Assembly: GCF_927797785.1 (NCBI RefSeq)
Contig: NZ_CAKMLL010000031.1
Coordinates: 1-46,225, forward strand
Source: Candidatus Nitrotoga sp. BS
GTDB lineage: Bacteria > Pseudomonadota > Gammaproteobacteria > Burkholderiales > Gallionellaceae
Direction of reading: 5' to 3'
DNA: 46,225 bases
Shown here: one piece after another, positions 35,452 to 45,456 of the stretch
Position numbering within the stretch: the first letter of the stretch is position 1
How the letters are laid out: the number at the start of each line of letters is the position of its first letter
Notes under the pieces: model-generated
The model's database searches: none
What the model was told of the DNA's origin: nothing
Seen by the model: only the letters and a program-made list of their open reading frames with translations
Position numbers and translations under genes: made by a program

Positions 35452-35489
35452 GGAGCAGCCATATCTGGCTGCTCCCTATACACCGATTG
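35438..35489. terminator. 24-bp perfect hairpin spanning the stop codon
   Basis: CAATCGGTGTATAGGGAGCA-GCCA (35438-35461) is perfectly inverted at 35466-35489 around TATC. The left arm holds the last codons and TAG stop of the GGDEF-EAL gene. There is no T-tract. It may end transcription or protect mRNA ends for both convergent genes. Confidence 0.7.
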
Positions 35490-35550
35490 GGCATACGGGT
35501 TCGCACCCGGGCTATGTTCACCCATCTATGGTGTAGACCGCTCGATTTTT

Positions 35551-37383
35551 TCAACTTTGCTCCGGTTCTGCGAGCAAAGCCATCTCCGTGAGAAAATTAT
35601 CGACGCTACTAACAAATTGGCTTCCGGTGAGCTCAAGTCCTAAGATCGGAGAAAATTCTTTCAGCTTCTGAAATGCCGCCTCCAGCAGCTTAACTAGTTC
35701 TGCTGGTGACAAAAAGACTAGTTCGGCAAAACGAGTTGAGAACTCATCCAGCCGCAGAGCACCCTGTTCCACAGAAGTACCCGCTGCCAATTCGCAAAGC
35801 TCATTGGCAAAGGCTGCAATTTGCTGCTGAAGCTGAATAATGCTCGTGGGCTTCGGCAATTTCCCTAAATCCAGGCATTGGATGCTTCCCTGTATCGCTT
35901 CGGGAAATTTCCAGCGTGCGGCAACTGCCATGCCGAGGCTGCTGTAACTGATCCCGAGAACCCGGGCTGAAGCCGTCTCGTCACTCAAGCTGTATTCTTC
36001 GGTTAACCGCTTTATTTCGAAAAATTCCTCTTCAAAATAGAAAATAGTTAAGCTCTTGCCAAGCCGGTGGAACATTCCGCATATGAAAGCCTCCTCAGCC
36101 AAATCCTTATGTCCAAGACGGATGGCGAAATGGCGACCAATAAATGCGCTTACAAAAGAACTGATCAAAGTATCTTTGAGAGTTTGGTCCCCGCCTTTCA
36201 AGGCATCAAAATACATAAGGCCGTTACAAGTCGTGCGGATGACATTCATGCCAAGCCGTTTGATCGCATTCGATATCGTCTTGATGCCTTGACCCGTGCT
36301 TCCGTAAAAGGATGAATTGGCAAGCTGAAGAAGCTTGTTGGTGATAGCGTAATCCCTGAGGACTATGTTGGTCAGCATGTCCGCACTCGAGTCATTGTTC
36401 TCATCGGTCAGGCGGTTGATCTCGACCAAATTGTTCGAAAATGCAGGGAAAGCTGTCTTTCGCTCCAAGCGTTTAAGCAAAAACAAGACGGTACTGTGGT
36501 CGTCACCCCGGTCATTTGGCTCGAGCAGTTCGTCAACGGCTAGTTTCATTTCAGCAGCGTCGACAAAACGTTTGCTGGCATCATTACTCAGTGCACGCCG
36601 GATGACCGACTGCAGTCCGGAATTCAAACCCAGTCGATCCATGTCTCCCAGATCCAATTCGTTATCCGCTATTGCGCTGATGAGCGCTTGCAGGTCTTCC
36701 GCTGGCACGGGTGATCTACCACTCACCATTTCAAAAAGGATTAAACCCAGTACGAAGATGTCTGAGCGCGCAGTTAAGGGGCGATTGTTGAAATGTTCCG
36801 GCGACATGTAGAGTGGCGATCCAACCAGCTCGTCGCCTGGGACAACCACGTCCGTGCCGGCGATTTTTGCCAGCCCGAAATCCATAATACGGGGCACGCC
36901 GGCTATGTCGACCATAATATTGCTTGGTGACAGATCTAAGTGCAGGATGCCTTGACCATGGGCGCATGCAACGCCGGCGAGTATCGCACTAAACAGGGGT
37001 AAAGCCTCCTGCACCGGCATGGCACCGTTTTGCACCCGTTTCTCGCGAAGGGTCGTACCTTCGACGTAGGCAAAAACGAGATACGGGAAGTCGCGATACA
37101 GACCAGCCTCGTACAATGGCACGATATTCGGATGTTCCAGTTTGGCGACAATGCGCGCTTCGCTCGGAAAAGCTTCGCAGTTCGCGGGAGGTTTGTCGCC
37201 GCCTGTGGGATTTAACCACTTGATCGCAACCTGCCTTTCCAATACCGGATCAAAAGCCAGAAAAACTTTCCCTTGAAGGCCACTACCGAGCCAACGGCGA
37301 ATAATAAACCGCCCCATCTTCAGTTGTTCGTTACGTGGTTTTAATGGGGTTTCCAGACTAACAGGCTGTTGGGAGAAGCTCAT
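35551..37383 (-). CDS. Ser/Thr protein kinase fused to an HDOD domain
   Basis: A 610-residue fusion. Residues about 25-290 are a eukaryotic-type kinase: glycine loop WLGSGLQGKVFLAFD, VAIKWL lysine, catalytic loop HLDLSPSNIM (non-RD because Leu replaces Arg), DFGLAK and GSPLYMSPEHF. Residues about 310-520 are an HDOD domain (NNLVEINRLTDENNDSSADM, LLQLANSSFYG, AIKRLGMNVIRT, CGMFHRLGKSLTIFYFEEEF) with the usual degenerate HD. HDOD proteins often act in signalling with cyclic-di-GMP systems, here encoded next door and convergent. No membrane segment is present. AAGGAA lies before the ATG. The kinase looks active; the substrate is unknown. Confidence 0.9.
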   Translation of the reverse strand: MSFSQQPVSLETPLKPRNEQLKMGRFIIRRWLGSGLQGKVFLAFDPVLERQVAIKWLNPTGGDKPPANCEAFPSEARIVAKLEHPNIVPLYEAGLYRDFPYLVFAYVEGTTLREKRVQNGAMPVQEALPLFSAILAGVACAHGQGILHLDLSPSNIMVDIAGVPRIMDFGLAKIAGTDVVVPGDELVGSPLYMSPEHFNNRPLTARSDIFVLGLILFEMVSGRSPVPAEDLQALISAIADNELDLGDMDRLGLNSGLQSVIRRALSNDASKRFVDAAEMKLAVDELLEPNDRGDDHSTVLFLLKRLERKTAFPAFSNNLVEINRLTDENNDSSADMLTNIVLRDYAITNKLLQLANSSFYGSTGQGIKTISNAIKRLGMNVIRTTCNGLMYFDALKGGDQTLKDTLISSFVSAFIGRHFAIRLGHKDLAEEAFICGMFHRLGKSLTIFYFEEEFFEIKRLTEEYSLSDETASARVLGISYSSLGMAVAARWKFPEAIQGSIQCLDLGKLPKPTSIIQLQQQIAAFANELCELAAGTSVEQGALRLDEFSTRFAELVFLSPAELVKLLEAAFQKLKEFSPILGLELTGSQFVSSVDNFLTEMALLAEPEQS

Positions 37384-37492
37384 GTATTTTTCCTTTCCCG
37401 CTCATGTGAAATTTTTTTTGGCCATTTTTTAATTTCCAGCTTCCGCAAAAGCTGGTTTTGGGGGATTCGCAACTTAGTCTCATTTAGTGTAC

Positions 37493-37530
37493 TTCGAATG
37501 GCGGCCGATCTCAGCCATCGGGCATTCGAA
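37493..37530. promoter_or_regulatory. Dyad-symmetric site upstream of the kinase gene
   Basis: TTCGAATG (37493-37500) and CATTCGAA (37523-37530) are perfectly inverted, with an inner CCGAT/ATCGG pair off centre. It lies about 110 bp upstream of the kinase-HDOD start and about 90 bp past the pmbA stop. It could be an operator or the pmbA terminator hairpin. Confidence 0.35.
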
Positions 37531-37616
37531 TAGTAAGTTCCACCAGAAAGATGCCCTCCAGCCTGTGAAGTGCCTGCAAAGCAATTAGCATCGGCAGCTC
37601 ACCGCTTTAAATAAGT

Positions 37617-38972
37617 TTATTGCCCTGCCACCATCATATTTTCAACCAAGATGGAACCACACTGCCGTGACCCCTGCACCAGTACATCATTACCCACAGC
37701 CGCAATATGTGTGTACATATCCTTCAAATTGTCGGCGATAGTGATTTCTTCTACCGGATATTGAATTTCTCCGTTTTCCACCCAGAAGCCCGCCGCACCG
37801 CGCGAGTAATCCCCGGTAATGTGATTTACGCCCTGCCCGAGCAGTTCGGTGACCAGCAAACCACGTCCCATTTTCTTTAGCATGTCGTCAAAATTCAGTT
37901 CACCAGGACGCAGAATCAGATTGTGATTGCCGCCTGCATTGCCAGTCGTTTTCATACCTAGTTTGCGCGCGGAATAGGTGCCGAGAAAATAGCTTTGCAG
38001 TACTCCATCTTGAACGATAGTGCGGCGTTGCGTTTTTACGCCCTCGTTATCGAAAGCGCTGCTGGCCAGGCCGCGAGGAATGTCGGGTATGTCATCAATA
38101 CAGATGTTGGGTGAGAACACTTGCTTGCCCATGTGGTCGAGCAGAAAGGACGATTTTCGGTACAGGCTGCCACCGCTCACTGCACCAACAAAATGGCCGA
38201 GCAAGCTGGCGGCTATCGGCGCCTCGAACAATACGGGCACTTGCATAGTATCGAGCTTGCGGGCACTGAGTCGCCTCACGGCGCGTTCTGCCGCGATTCG
38301 GCCAACTTTTTCCGCTGCCAGCAAGTCGCTCGCGGCACGCGCTTCGCTGTACCAGTAATCGCGCTGCATGGCGTCGTCTTTGCCAGCGATGACGGCGCAG
38401 CTGATGCCATGGCGTGAGGTAGGATATCCACCGATAAAGCCCAAGCTGTTGGCATACACAAATTGGGACTCATGTATATTTACCGTGGCACCTTCTGAAT
38501 TGTTAATCTTCTTATCGGCCTCAAATGCAGCTTGTTCACAGGTCTTGGCCAGCTCAATTGCACCTTCCACGTCCAGCAACCAGGGATGGTACAGGTCGAA
38601 ATCGGGAAATTCGGTAGCCAGCATATCTTTTTCAGGCAACCCGGCACATTCGTCGCTGGCGGTGTGGCGAGCAATTGAGAGGGCGGCGTCCACCGCGTCA
38701 CGAACTGCTTGCGGCGAGAAATCGGAAGTGCTGGCATTGCCGCGCCGCTGATCGATATAGACGGTAATGCCAAGGCCTTTGTCACGGTTGTATTCTATGG
38801 TTTCTACTTCCCCATGACGCACTGTGACGGCTTGGCCGAAGCCATCCGACACTTCGGTTGTAGCGGCGGTTGCCCCTTGGTGGTTGGCATATTCAAGCAT
38901 GTCCCGCGCAATTTGGCGCAGGGTATCGGCGGAATGAGAAAAACGATGTTTGGGTGGTGTAATGTCATTCAT
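37617..38972 (-). CDS. pmbA: Metalloprotease PmbA/TldE
   Basis: PmbA (TldE) works with TldD to degrade or mature peptides such as microcin B17 and CcdA. The 451-residue length fits. Family features include VRHGEVETIEYNRDKGLGIT, the RRGNASTSDFSPQAVRDAVD region, and the C-terminal GNAGGNHNLILRPG, VTELLGQGVNHITGDYSRGA and AAGFWVENGEIQYPVEEITI blocks. TldE lacks the HExxxH metal site of TldD, and none is seen here. It is divergent from the darP gene across 62 bp. tldD is not in this window. Confidence 0.94.
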   Translation of the reverse strand: MNDITPPKHRFSHSADTLRQIARDMLEYANHQGATAATTEVSDGFGQAVTVRHGEVETIEYNRDKGLGITVYIDQRRGNASTSDFSPQAVRDAVDAALSIARHTASDECAGLPEKDMLATEFPDFDLYHPWLLDVEGAIELAKTCEQAAFEADKKINNSEGATVNIHESQFVYANSLGFIGGYPTSRHGISCAVIAGKDDAMQRDYWYSEARAASDLLAAEKVGRIAAERAVRRLSARKLDTMQVPVLFEAPIAASLLGHFVGAVSGGSLYRKSSFLLDHMGKQVFSPNICIDDIPDIPRGLASSAFDNEGVKTQRRTIVQDGVLQSYFLGTYSARKLGMKTTGNAGGNHNLILRPGELNFDDMLKKMGRGLLVTELLGQGVNHITGDYSRGAAGFWVENGEIQYPVEEITIADNLKDMYTHIAAVGNDVLVQGSRQCGSILVENMMVAGQ

Positions 38973-39034
38973 AAGGTTAAACGCTTTTATGGGAAAGCGT
39001 TATCATAACAATATCTATTTATAATTTCGCACCT

Positions 39035-39592
39035 ATGCACCACTACAATGACAATACCGAAGAATTAAATTTGCCGCCCAGCAAGACCAAGATCAAGCAG
39101 CAAATGCATGATTTGCAAGATATTGGTGAGCAATTGGTTGGGCTCAGTACCGACAAGCTGAAACAGATGGATTTGCCGGAAAGCTTGTTTGACGCCGTCC
39201 GTGAGATGAAACGCATCAATAAATTTGGCGCGCAACGACGACAAATGCAATATATCGGCAGATTAATGCGCGACGTAGAAACTGCGCCCATCGTGGCCAA
39301 GCTGGAAGCATGGAGCGGCAAATCGAACCAGCACATCGCTTGGTTGCATCAATTGGAAAGGTGGCGAGATCGTCTACTGGAAAGCGATACAGCGCTGACC
39401 GAGTTGCTCGCTGATCATCCAGAAACAGATGCACAAAGACTGCGGGCACTGGTTCGAAATGCGATCAAGGAAAAAGAACTGGCAAAACCGCCGAAGAACT
39501 ATCGTGAAATTTTTCAGCTGCTGCGTGAAATTATGCCAGAACAAATTTCAAAAGCACCCGACATAGACTCATCCACCATTTCAGATGCATAA
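39035..39592 (+). CDS. darP: Ribosome-associated protein DarP (YjgA, DUF615)
   Basis: A 185-residue basic, helical protein of the YjgA/DUF615 family, a late 50S assembly factor. Diagnostic stretches are PPSKTKIKQQMHDLQDIGEQ, INKFGAQRRQMQYIGRLMRD and HPETDAQRLRALVRNAIKEK. The divergent pairing with pmbA is the same as in many proteobacteria. The carboxylesterase gene starts 9 bp after its stop. Confidence 0.93.
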   Translation: MHHYNDNTEELNLPPSKTKIKQQMHDLQDIGEQLVGLSTDKLKQMDLPESLFDAVREMKRINKFGAQRRQMQYIGRLMRDVETAPIVAKLEAWSGKSNQHIAWLHQLERWRDRLLESDTALTELLADHPETDAQRLRALVRNAIKEKELAKPPKNYREIFQLLREIMPEQISKAPDIDSSTISDA

Positions 39593-39601
39593 CATCAAAC
39601 C

Positions 39602-40282
39602 ATGAATAGCGTGCTACCACATATCACTCTCGAAACCGGGAAATCCCCCCAGCACAGCATCATCTGGCTGCATGGCTTGGGCGCTGACGGCGAGGATTTT
39701 GTTTCCATTGCGGAAGAAATGAATCTGCCGGTAGCGGTACGTTACCTGTTTCCGCATGCACCCAAACAGCCAGTCACCATCAACGGCGGTGCAATCATGC
39801 GTGCATGGTATGACATCATGGCTTCTGACATTGCCACCAAGCAAGATGCCAAGGGTATTCGTGCTTCACAAGCGGCTATTGAAGTGCTTATTGCTCAGGA
39901 AAAACAACGTGGCGTTATCGCAAATAATATTTTTCTCGCGGGCTTCTCACAAGGCGGAGCCATTGCGCTGCATACCGGTTTGCGCCATTCGTCGCGCCTG
40001 GGCGGCATTCTTGCTTTATCTTCCTATCTTCTTCAGGCCGAAACATTGTCGAGTGAAGCCAGTGCAGCTGCTCTCAATATCCCTATTTTCATGGCACATG
40101 GGAATAGTGACCCAGTCGTGTCTTATGCGCGAGGAATAGAATCGGCAGACGAATTAAAAAAACGGGGTTATCAGGTTGAGTGGCATGAATATCGCATGCA
40201 ACATTCGGTATGCCCGGAAGAAGTGCGTGATATCGAGACTTGGCTGACACAAAAATTAAATACAGAACCTCCTAAGCCTTGA
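39602..40282 (+). CDS. Alpha/beta-hydrolase carboxylesterase (phospholipase/carboxylesterase family)
   Basis: A 226-residue cytoplasmic alpha/beta hydrolase like Pseudomonas EstB and acyl-protein thioesterases. It has IIWLHGLGADGEDFVSIAEE near residue 20, the nucleophile elbow LAGFSQGGAIALH (Ser near 117), the Asp in GNSDPVVSYARG and a late His region (YRMQHSVCPEEVRDIETWL). The canonical motif HxVCxEE is kept here as HSVCPEE. Short acyl esters or thioesters are likely substrates. It probably shares a transcript with darP. Confidence 0.92.
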   Translation: MNSVLPHITLETGKSPQHSIIWLHGLGADGEDFVSIAEEMNLPVAVRYLFPHAPKQPVTINGGAIMRAWYDIMASDIATKQDAKGIRASQAAIEVLIAQEKQRGVIANNIFLAGFSQGGAIALHTGLRHSSRLGGILALSSYLLQAETLSSEASAAALNIPIFMAHGNSDPVVSYARGIESADELKKRGYQVEWHEYRMQHSVCPEEVRDIETWLTQKLNTEPPKP

Positions 40283-40351
40283 TTTGCGAGCATCTGCCAA
40301 GCAGGTGCGTCTGCTTAAACTACATTTACTCTGGCTGGCTTGTTGCAAAAG

Positions 40352-41050
40352 ATGATCACGTTGTTGAATATTGGTACGCCCTTTCCGCCTGTAGAGCAGG
40401 CACTACTTGAGCCGAATGGCTTGCTGGCTGCGGGGGGCAATCTTTCTGCACACAGACTGCTGGATGCTTATCGGCAAGGTATCTTCCCATGGTTCAATAT
40501 AGGGGACCCCATTCTCTGGTGGAGCCCAAGTCCACGCATGGTACTAATTCCTGATGAATTCAAAATTTCCCGGTCGCTCCACAAGACTTTACGCAATAAG
40601 TGCTATGAAATTCGTACTGATAGCGCTTTTGAACAGGTCATGCGTGCTTGTGCTGCTCCGCGTGGCGAACAAGCAGGAACATGGATACATGAAGAGATGA
40701 TTGCAGCTTATACAGAGCTGCATCAGATGGGCGTAGCACACTCGGTGGAGGTAGGGATGAATGGCAGTCTGGTGGGTGGGCTATATGGCGTCAGTATCGG
40801 GCACATGTTCTATGGCGAATCGATGTTCAGCCACGCCACTGATGCATCCAAGATTGCGCTCGCTCATCTCACTGCACAACTACAACGCTGGGGTTATGGC
40901 ATGATTGACTGCCAGATGAGCACACCGCATCTTGCTTCGCTCGGCGCACGCGAAATCCCTCGGGCGGAATTTATGCATCGCTTAAAAGAATTGATACACT
41001 ATCCGGATACTCCGCTCAAATGGCAGTTCGACCATGACCTTGTTGCATGA
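40352..41050 (+). CDS. aat: Leucyl/phenylalanyl-tRNA--protein transferase
   Basis: Aat adds Leu or Phe to proteins with N-terminal Arg or Lys, marking them for ClpAP. The ATG at 40352 ([20 protein letters not shown]) is preferred over TTG at 40340, giving 232 residues. The core [20 protein letters not shown] and the [19 protein letters not shown] block are diagnostic. The next gene, bpt, overlaps by 17 bp, so two N-end rule transferases are co-expressed. Confidence 0.96.
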   Translation: MITLLNIGTPFPPVEQALLEPNGLLAAGGNLSAHRLLDAYRQGIFPWFNIGDPILWWSPSPRMVLIPDEFKISRSLHKTLRNKCYEIRTDSAFEQVMRACAAPRGEQAGTWIHEEMIAAYTELHQMGVAHSVEVGMNGSLVGGLYGVSIGHMFYGESMFSHATDASKIALAHLTAQLQRWGYGMIDCQMSTPHLASLGAREIPRAEFMHRLKELIHYPDTPLKWQFDHDLVA

Positions 41051-41768
41051 CATTCCGCTGTCGGCGCTGCAGCTTTACCTTACAGCCCCGTATTCATGTA
41101 GCTACCTGCCGGATCGACTCGCGCGCTCGCAGGTTGCCACGCCCAGCTTTTTGATCCCCCCGGCTGTGTATTCGGAGCTGGTGCGGTGCGGCTTCCGCCG
41201 GAGCGGATCGGTTACGTATAGACCGCACTGCGATGCCTGCCAAGCCTGCATTCCGGTACGTGTCGAAGTGGCATCGTTCGTGCCCAGTCGTACACAGCGC
41301 CGATCCAGGCAACGCCACGTTGGTTTGGAGGCCTCGTTGCACGCATTGAAAGACGACGAGGAATATTTCGCTTTATATCAGCGTTATCAATTGGCACGAC
41401 ATCCTGATGGCGGCATGAAAAATGACAGCCGAAACCAATACCGCCAGTTTTTGCTGCAAAGCCATGTTGATTCCACTCTAGTAGAGTTCCGCGAAAATGG
41501 AGTGCTACGCATGGTGAGTATCATCGACATTCTTGACGATGGGCTATCCTCGGTTTATACGTTTTATGAACCGAATGTAGCGCAAGCCAGCTTTGGCACC
41601 TACAACGTCCTGTGGCAGATCAATCTGTGCCGGAAGTTGCAACTGGAATATTTGTATCTGGGTTATTGGATAGAGAAGAGCGACAAAATGGCATACAAAG
41701 CCAATTTCCGCCCGCTGCAAGGACTTATACAAGACAAGTGGCAAGTGCTCCCTACTAACAGGCCGTGA
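41034..41768 (+). CDS. bpt: Aspartate/glutamate leucyltransferase (Bpt; arginyltransferase family)
   Basis: Bpt adds Leu to N-terminal Asp or Glu, the second bacterial N-end rule transferase. It has 244 residues. [18 protein letters not shown] near the start holds the conserved N-terminal Cys motif, and [14 protein letters not shown] is the second Cys cluster. [18 protein letters not shown] appears as [15 protein letters not shown], followed by the family end block [20 protein letters not shown]. It overlaps aat and is followed after 1 bp by pyrD. Confidence 0.95.
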   Translation: MTLLHDIPLSALQLYLTAPYSCSYLPDRLARSQVATPSFLIPPAVYSELVRCGFRRSGSVTYRPHCDACQACIPVRVEVASFVPSRTQRRSRQRHVGLEASLHALKDDEEYFALYQRYQLARHPDGGMKNDSRNQYRQFLLQSHVDSTLVEFRENGVLRMVSIIDILDDGLSSVYTFYEPNVAQASFGTYNVLWQINLCRKLQLEYLYLGYWIEKSDKMAYKANFRPLQGLIQDKWQVLPTNRP

Positions 41769-41769
41769 C

Positions 41770-42801
41770 ATGTATCCGCTGATTCGACCACTGCTCTTTT
41801 CTTTTAAGCCGGAAACTGCCCACCTCATTACGCTTGATGCACTACAGTTTGCCTATCGGCTTGGCTTGCTGCCGCAGTTTGCCAAACGTCCGGCAGACAA
41901 CCCACATAAAGCGATGGGGCTGATCTTCCCCAACCCGGTCGGGCTGGCCGCAGGCTTAGACAAAAACGGCGATCACATCAATGCGCTGGCCGCGCTGGGT
42001 TTTGGTTTCATTGAGATCGGGACTGTCACGCCCCGTGCCCAAGAAGGTAACCCAAAGCCGCGCTTGTTCCGCTTACCTGAGGCTCAGGGAATTATCAACC
42101 GCATGGGGTTCAACAACCACGGCGTGGATGCACTCATTGAAAACGTAAAACGCACAGATTATCGCGGCATTCTTGGCATCAACATTGGCAAAAATTTTGA
42201 CACGCCGATTGAACATGCTGCCGCTGATTATCTGATTGGGTTAAGGCGTGTATACACTTACGCCAGCTATGTTGCCATCAATATTTCTTCGCCTAATACC
42301 AAGAATTTGCGCCAGTTACAGGGGAATGAAGAACTGGATGCGTTGCTCACGCAACTTAAAGCGGAGCAGGAAAAACTGGCTGATGTGCACGGTAAATATG
42401 TTCCCTTGGCGTTAAAAATTGCCCCCGATCTTGATAGCGAACAAATCCGCCAGATAGCGACCCTTTTGCAACGCCACCGTATCGACGGCGTGATTGCCAC
42501 TAATACAACGCTGACGCGCACAGGCATCGAACATGTTTCGCAACATACGGAGACGGGCGGACTGAGTGGCGCGCCATTGCGTGACAGATCTACTGCCGTC
42601 ATCCGCGAACTTGCCGCTGCACTTCAGGGAGCGCTGCCTATCATTGGCGTAGGAGGTATCCTGAGCGGAGAAGATGCAGCGGAAAAGGTACGCGCTGGCG
42701 CTGCGCTAGTACAGATTTATAGTGGACTGATTTATCGCGGTCCTGAGTTGATCAATGAATGTGTTAAAGCGATTGGAAACTCGCGAAGCGGGGTGGAATA
42801 A
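41770..42801 (+). CDS. pyrD: Dihydroorotate dehydrogenase (quinone), class 2
   Basis: PyrD oxidises dihydroorotate to orotate in pyrimidine synthesis, passing electrons to quinone. At 343 residues with an N-terminal membrane-associating helix pair ([20 protein letters not shown]) it is class 2. Visible blocks include [50 protein letters not shown] with the catalytic Ser, DGVIATNTT and [19 protein letters not shown]. The ATG follows the bpt stop by one base, so translation is likely coupled. Confidence 0.97.
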   Translation: MYPLIRPLLFSFKPETAHLITLDALQFAYRLGLLPQFAKRPADNPHKAMGLIFPNPVGLAAGLDKNGDHINALAALGFGFIEIGTVTPRAQEGNPKPRLFRLPEAQGIINRMGFNNHGVDALIENVKRTDYRGILGINIGKNFDTPIEHAAADYLIGLRRVYTYASYVAINISSPNTKNLRQLQGNEELDALLTQLKAEQEKLADVHGKYVPLALKIAPDLDSEQIRQIATLLQRHRIDGVIATNTTLTRTGIEHVSQHTETGGLSGAPLRDRSTAVIRELAAALQGALPIIGVGGILSGEDAAEKVRAGAALVQIYSGLIYRGPELINECVKAIGNSRSGVE

Positions 42802-43146
42802 TTGCAGCGTAATCATTCGCGCTTATTTAAGTCGTGTGTATAGAGTGGGGTTTCAATTCAGGCACCGTGCGTATTTTTTTGTGGCTGATAATGCGCGTAA
42901 GGTAATTGGCATGGGCACGCTCGGTTTTCGTGCAAATTCACTGGTGCTTTGGCCTGATTCGGCATTTCTTAGAAACGCTTCCGTATGTTTCAGACTTTAA
43001 TCCTCGCCAAGATCACTGGAGAAGATAGCGTTAGGTCAAAACTAGAGTTATGATGGTTCTGCGCTTCATAAGTTTTGCTGTTGGGTTATTCACATACCAA
43101 GAGTCGATATAATCCTAACTATGCCCTTTATACAATTTCTTACCCC
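42802..43146. other. Intergenic region between pyrD and the PBP1A gene
   Basis: About 345 bp without a supported gene. A TATAAT at 43108-43113, 33 bp before the PBP1A start, is a possible -10, but no good -35 is found at 16-18 bp. The in-frame extension upstream from 43075 is not protein-like. Confidence 0.4.
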
Positions 43147-45450
43147 ATGACTTCCCGCTGGTTGCTCTATCCGATCATAGCTGGCCTTGCTTTCATCATC
43201 ACACCTTTGCTGTTACTGGTGTTTTCGGCGATGCTGGTATACCCCACACTACCCTCGCTAGAAGCATTGACCGACTATCGACCTAAAATCCCGCTACGCA
43301 TATACAGTGTGGAGGGCATCCTGATCGGCGAATTCGGAGAGGAACGTCGCGCGCTGGTCAAGATTGACGAAGTACCCGACTTGATGAAAAAGGCCATCCT
43401 CGCAGCGGAAGATGATCGGTTTTATCAGCACGGTGGGGTGGATTACATGGGCGTATTACGCGCTGCTTATTACAATTTCACTTCGGGCGGCGTCAAGCAG
43501 GGAGCCAGTACGATCACCATGCAAGTGGCACGCAATTTTTTTCTGACCAAAGAAAAAAAATTGTCGCGCAAATTTAACGAAGTGTTGCTTGCCATCAAGA
43601 TCGAACATAATCTGAGTAAGGATGAAATCCTCCAGCTGTATATTAATCATATCTATCTTGGTCAACGTGCCTATGGCTTTGCTGCTGCCGCGCAAGGCTA
43701 TTTCGGCAAAAGCCTTAACCAACTCAGCGTGGCTGAGTTCGCTATGCTGGCCGGCTTACCCAAGGCCCCTTCCATTTATAACCCGGTGGTCAACCCTAAG
43801 CGGGCCAAATTGCGCCAAACGTATGTGCTACGTCGCATGCATGAGCTGGGTTTCATTGATATCCAGCAACAAGATACGGCACTGCATCAACCCTTGATGG
43901 TGAAACGCAGCTATCAAGAGTTTTCAGGTAAAGCGGAATATCTGGCGGAAATGGTTAGGCAAGAAGTATTCAAACGCTATCAGGATGATACATATACGCA
44001 AGGAATCAAGGTCTATACAACTATCCGTCAGCGAGACCAGGCAATAGCCTATGAAGCCCTGCGCAAAGGTGTGCTTGATTATGACCGACGCCATGGTTAC
44101 CGCGGCCCGGAAGGCTATATTGATCTAAACAAAGGGGATTCCGAGGAGTATATGGAAGAGGCGCTACAGGATATTGCGGATAGTGACGACATGATTCCCG
44201 CCGTGGTACTTGAAGCGAATTCCAAAGTTATCCGCGCTTACAGCAAGGGGGGCGCAATTGCCAACATTAGCGGGGAAGGGCTGAAATTTGCTCAGTCTTA
44301 TATGAGCACCAAGACTGCACTGAATCGGCGTTTACGTACCGGTTCACTAATCTACGTACAGAAGGACGAAAAGAATGTTTGGAAAATTGTCCAACTACCG
44401 AAAGTGGAAGCAGCTTTCGTTTCTGCCAATCCGCAAAATGGCGCGATCTATGCACTGGTAGGCGGCTTCGATTTCAACCGCAACCAATTTAACCATGTCA
44501 CTCAGGCTTGGAGGCAGCCCGGCTCCAGCTTCAAACCGTTCATATATTCCGCCGCATTGGAAAAGGGTCTGACCCCTGCCACCGTTATTGACGACGCACC
44601 CTTAATGATTGATGCGGTAGAGACAGGCGGCGCTGCCTGGGAGCCGAAAAATTACGATGGGTTATTTGACGGTCCTATGCGCATGAGGCAAGCGCTTATT
44701 AAATCCAAAAACATGGTCTCTATTCGCATCCTGCAAACTATTACACCGCAATATGCACAAGACTACATCACCAAGTTTGGCTTCGACGCAGCCAAGCACC
44801 TCCCATACCTCACTATGGCATTAGGTGCCGGTTCGGTTACGCCTATGCAAATACTGACGGGTTACTCCGTCTTTGCCAATGGCGGCTTCCGCATCACCCC
44901 CTATTTCATCCAACGCATTGAGGACAGCAATGGCAATGTGCTACACCAGGCCGCGCCCGTTGTGGCCGGAGAAACGGCCCCGCAGGTTATAGATGTGCGT
45001 AACGCCTACACCATGGTGAACATGATGCAAGACGTGGTGCAGCATGGCACGGCCTTCCGTGCCATGCAATTGGGTCGCCATGATTTAGCGGGCAAAACCG
45101 GCACTACAAATGAGTCGAGGGATGCCTGGTTCAGCGGTTTCCATCCCACCGTGGTAGGCATTACCTGGGTCGGTTTTGACAACCCACGCAGTCTGGGCGA
45201 GAGGGAAACCGGCGGCGGGGCAGCATTACCCATTTGGATGGATTACATGGGAAAAATACTCAAGGGCGTACCTGAAGCCACCTACACCATGCCAGAAAAT
45301 ATGGTGGCTGCACGCATTAACAACGATGGAAAGCGGGATGAGGCTGGCGATTTAGTGGAGTATTTTTACCAAGAAAATTTGCCGCCAGAGCAAGCCGTCC
45401 CGCCACCGGAAGAAACGCTTATCGAATCAATTATTAATCACATGTTTTAA
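43147..45450 (+). CDS. mrcA: Penicillin-binding protein 1A (bifunctional glycosyltransferase/transpeptidase)
   Basis: PBP1A polymerises and cross-links peptidoglycan in the periplasm. The ATG at 43147 (MTSRWLLYPIIAGLAFIITP) begins with the cytoplasmic tail and a single membrane anchor, giving 767 residues. The glycosyltransferase (about 50-220) has AAEDDRFYQHGGVDYMGVLR with the catalytic Glu, and GASTITMQVARNFFLTKEKK. The transpeptidase has PGSSFKPFIYSAALEKG (SxxK), SKNMVSIRIL (SxN) and LAGKTGTTNESRDAWFSGF (KTG). An OB-like insert typical of PBP1A lies between. The nucleotidyltransferase-like gene follows after 6 bp. Confidence 0.95.
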   Translation: MTSRWLLYPIIAGLAFIITPLLLLVFSAMLVYPTLPSLEALTDYRPKIPLRIYSVEGILIGEFGEERRALVKIDEVPDLMKKAILAAEDDRFYQHGGVDYMGVLRAAYYNFTSGGVKQGASTITMQVARNFFLTKEKKLSRKFNEVLLAIKIEHNLSKDEILQLYINHIYLGQRAYGFAAAAQGYFGKSLNQLSVAEFAMLAGLPKAPSIYNPVVNPKRAKLRQTYVLRRMHELGFIDIQQQDTALHQPLMVKRSYQEFSGKAEYLAEMVRQEVFKRYQDDTYTQGIKVYTTIRQRDQAIAYEALRKGVLDYDRRHGYRGPEGYIDLNKGDSEEYMEEALQDIADSDDMIPAVVLEANSKVIRAYSKGGAIANISGEGLKFAQSYMSTKTALNRRLRTGSLIYVQKDEKNVWKIVQLPKVEAAFVSANPQNGAIYALVGGFDFNRNQFNHVTQAWRQPGSSFKPFIYSAALEKGLTPATVIDDAPLMIDAVETGGAAWEPKNYDGLFDGPMRMRQALIKSKNMVSIRILQTITPQYAQDYITKFGFDAAKHLPYLTMALGAGSVTPMQILTGYSVFANGGFRITPYFIQRIEDSNGNVLHQAAPVVAGETAPQVIDVRNAYTMVNMMQDVVQHGTAFRAMQLGRHDLAGKTGTTNESRDAWFSGFHPTVVGITWVGFDNPRSLGERETGGGAALPIWMDYMGKILKGVPEATYTMPENMVAARINNDGKRDEAGDLVEYFYQENLPPEQAVPPPEETLIESIINHMF

Positions 45451-45456
45451 TTTGAT

